Shown here: one piece after another, positions 31,214-32,411 of the stretch
How positions within the stretch are numbered: the first letter of the stretch is position 1
How the letters are laid out: each line of letters starts with the position of its first letter
Origin: Flexilinea sp.
Lineage (GTDB): Bacteria; Chloroflexota; Anaerolineae; Anaerolineales; Anaerolineaceae
Direction of reading: 5' to 3'
NCBI GenBank assembly: GCA_017432685.1
Contig: JAFRIR010000002.1
Location: 1-32,411 of the forward strand
Length of the DNA stretch: 32,411 nt
Notes under the pieces: model-generated
The model's input: only the letters and a program-made list of their open reading frames with translations
Told to the model about the DNA's origin: nothing
The model's database searches: none
Translations under genes and position numbers: made by a program

Positions 31214-32230
31214 ATGACAGGCAAAAATTCAGTTCCCACACGTAAAGATGTCGCAGAGTTGGCAGGCGTATCCGAAACGATCGTCTCATATGTTATCAAC
31301 GCGAACCGCTATGTTTCGGCTGAAAAGAAAAAAAGGGTTTTGGAGACAGTGGAAAAGCTGCATTATCGCCCCAATTCGATAGCCCGTGCCCTGAAAGGGA
31401 AAGGGAACAGCCATGTTCTCTTCATTGCAGACAATGTCGCCAATGATTATTTCGGGCGTCTTTTGCAGGAATTGGACAGTGTTGCCTATGACAAAGGCTA
31501 CCTCGTCTCTCTGATGAGTGCGAAAAACAACAGAGACTTCATCACACGCATTCTTTCACGGCAGGTGGATGCGGTGATCATTTCCTCTGCCAGCCTGGCT
31601 GAGAATTATATTCAGGAACTGGTGGACAACAGTCTGCCCGTAGTTCTTCTGATGACCCGGGATTACGCAACAGTGCACGGACCTGCAGCCCGGATCTATA
31701 CCGGCATCGAATCGGGAATCATGTCTGCTGTCCGTCTGCTGTATGAAAGCGGATGCAGGAATCTTGTCCATGTGGATCGGGTCAGCCGCAATCTGCATTT
31801 CTCCAACCGGCAGGATCTGCGTTTCCGCGGATTCTGCAACCAGATGGAAACGCTTGGCATACAGCTTACCGAGCATTCCATCATCAGCGGCTGCAGGGAT
31901 TATGATGAGCTGTTCAGCGCTGTCTGCGCTCGGATCCAAAGTGATGAACCCGTAGACGGTTTTGTATGCCGGAATGACAGGCTGGCCTGTACAGTACTGA
32001 ACGCTGTCCTTGCCTGCGGGAAAAAAGTTCCTGATGATATTTCTGTTATCGGTTTTGATGACTCTGACAGCAGTAAAGTGATCCGGCCGGCTCTTTCGAC
32101 TATTGCGATGGATCAGAAGGGCATAGCTTCTGCAGCATTGGAACTGATCGAGATGATGGTCAACGGACAGACACCCACCGAAAAACACCTTGTCACCAGG
32201 ATGGTCCTGCGGGAAACGACCAGACAATAA
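31214..32230 (+). CDS. LacI/GalR family transcriptional regulator, 338 aa
   Basis: LacI regulators bind palindromic operators and respond to a sugar ligand. The DNA-binding head is clear: RKDVAELAGVSETIVSYVIN (about 8-27) as HTH, then YVSAEKKKRVLETVEKLHYR and the hinge helix PNSIARALKGKG (about 52-63). The ligand domain follows the periplasmic-binding-protein-like pattern: SHVLFIADNVANDYFGRLLQ, VDAVIISSASL, and near the end DISVIGFDDSDSSKVIRPALSTIAMDQ. The length is standard. It is divergent from the sugar operon and faces an ABC permease gene, so it most probably controls both. The ribosome binding site is weak (GAGAGAATAACG). The ligand is unknown but likely the sugar or sugar phosphate handled by the isomerase. 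Confidence 0.94.
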   Translation: MTGKNSVPTRKDVAELAGVSETIVSYVINANRYVSAEKKKRVLETVEKLHYRPNSIARALKGKGNSHVLFIADNVANDYFGRLLQELDSVAYDKGYLVSLMSAKNNRDFITRILSRQVDAVIISSASLAENYIQELVDNSLPVVLLMTRDYATVHGPAARIYTGIESGIMSAVRLLYESGCRNLVHVDRVSRNLHFSNRQDLRFRGFCNQMETLGIQLTEHSIISGCRDYDELFSAVCARIQSDEPVDGFVCRNDRLACTVLNAVLACGKKVPDDISVIGFDDSDSSKVIRPALSTIAMDQKGIASAALELIEMMVNGQTPTEKHLVTRMVLRETTRQ

Positions 32231-32250
32231 ACCGGAAAGAGTCACAGAAT

Positions 32251-32290
32251 AAAAAGTGCGGCTCCGTGATCGGAATGCCGCACTTTTTGT
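32251..32290 (+). terminator. Bidirectional terminator between lacI-type gene and ABC permease
   Basis: A perfect 12-bp stem, AAAAAGTGCGGC (32251-32262) with GCCGCACTTTTT (32277-32288), has a 14-base loop. The A-tract and T-tract arms serve both converging genes. Confidence 0.85.
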
Positions 32291-32315
32291 TTTAATTATA
32301 AATTACCCTTTTTTA

Positions 32316-32411
32316 TCAGCCTTTTACCGCACCCGCGACAAGACCTTTGATCATATATTTCTGGAAGAAGAAGAAAAGAACGATCATGGGCAGTGCGCCG
32401 AGAATGGACGC
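32316..32411 (-). CDS. Carbohydrate ABC transporter permease (MalG/UgpE type), C-terminus only
   Basis: Only the last 31 residues are inside the window. They read ASILGALPMIVLFFFFQKYM, then IKGLVAGAVKG and stop. This is the near-invariant C-terminus of the MalG/UgpE-type inner-membrane permeases (P-x-x-x-x-x-F-x-F-x-Q-[KR]-y-f-v-x-G-l-t-x-G-A-v-K-G). It would work with a second permease, a binding protein and an ATPase to import a sugar, and it lies in the same neighbourhood as the LacI regulator and the catabolic operon. The rest of the gene lies beyond the right edge. Confidence 0.9.
   Translation of the reverse strand, partial: ASILGALPMIVLFFFFQKYMIKGLVAGAVKG

Noticed and set aside
1-32411. 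Prophage or complete integrative element
   Set aside because: No integrase, capsid, terminase, relaxase or tRNA attachment site is visible in the window.

Overview
The window looks like a mid-GC Bacillota chromosome (Clostridia- or Erysipelotrichia-like). The reasons are strong AGGAGG-type ribosome binding sites, AT-rich intergenic spacers, hairpin/T-tract terminators, and a LacI-controlled sugar operon next to an ABC sugar permease. No rRNA, tRNA, CRISPR array or complete insertion sequence is visible. The assignment is inferred from style, not from a marker gene.

Layout. Left flank (1-7480): the start of a PEBP-family lipoprotein or secreted protein (minus), an unknown secreted protein, a class II Fic protein with a C-terminal winged helix, a small HTH protein, a 615-aa protein with a replication-relaxation-like, nuclease-like signature, a candidate structured leader or small RNA, a SIMPL-domain protein and a small unknown protein. 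Centre (about 7590-26190): a type I BREX phage-defence locus with all six core genes in canonical order, brxA-brxB-brxC-pglX-pglZ-brxL. Between brxC and pglX sits a four-gene insert: a RloA-like ATPase, a RloB-like partner, an unknown 358-aa protein and an unknown small membrane protein. After brxL come a macro-NADAR fusion and a shortened DUF262 (GmrS-like) protein. Right flank (27600-32411): a divergent sugar-catabolism locus of aldolase, FucI/AraA-like isomerase and phosphofructokinase-like kinase on the minus strand, a LacI regulator on the plus strand, and the C-terminus of an ABC sugar permease.

How the genes work together. BrxC (ATPase), PglX (adenine methyltransferase, self-marking), PglZ (phosphatase-like fold), BrxL (AAA+ effector) and BrxA/BrxB should form the BREX machinery. 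The RloAB pair, the macro-NADAR protein (de-ADP-ribosylation type) and the DUF262 protein probably add further defence layers. In the right flank, the isomerase, kinase and aldolase would take an imported sugar through a ketose bisphosphate to trioses, controlled by the LacI protein.

Most notable observations: (1) BrxL ends in an MIT_C-type domain (as in human MITD1) and I see no Lon protease domain. (2) pglX carries three different heptanucleotide tandem repeats, one perfect (4 x TCGGAAA), so slippage would shift the frame and could phase-vary the methyltransferase. (3) The putative target-recognition part of pglX is AT-rich against its flanks, which suggests module exchange. (4) An uncharacterised two-gene cassette lies inside the BREX operon. 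(5) The pglX-pglZ gap holds a degraded Schlafen AlbA_2-type gene and several phased repeats.
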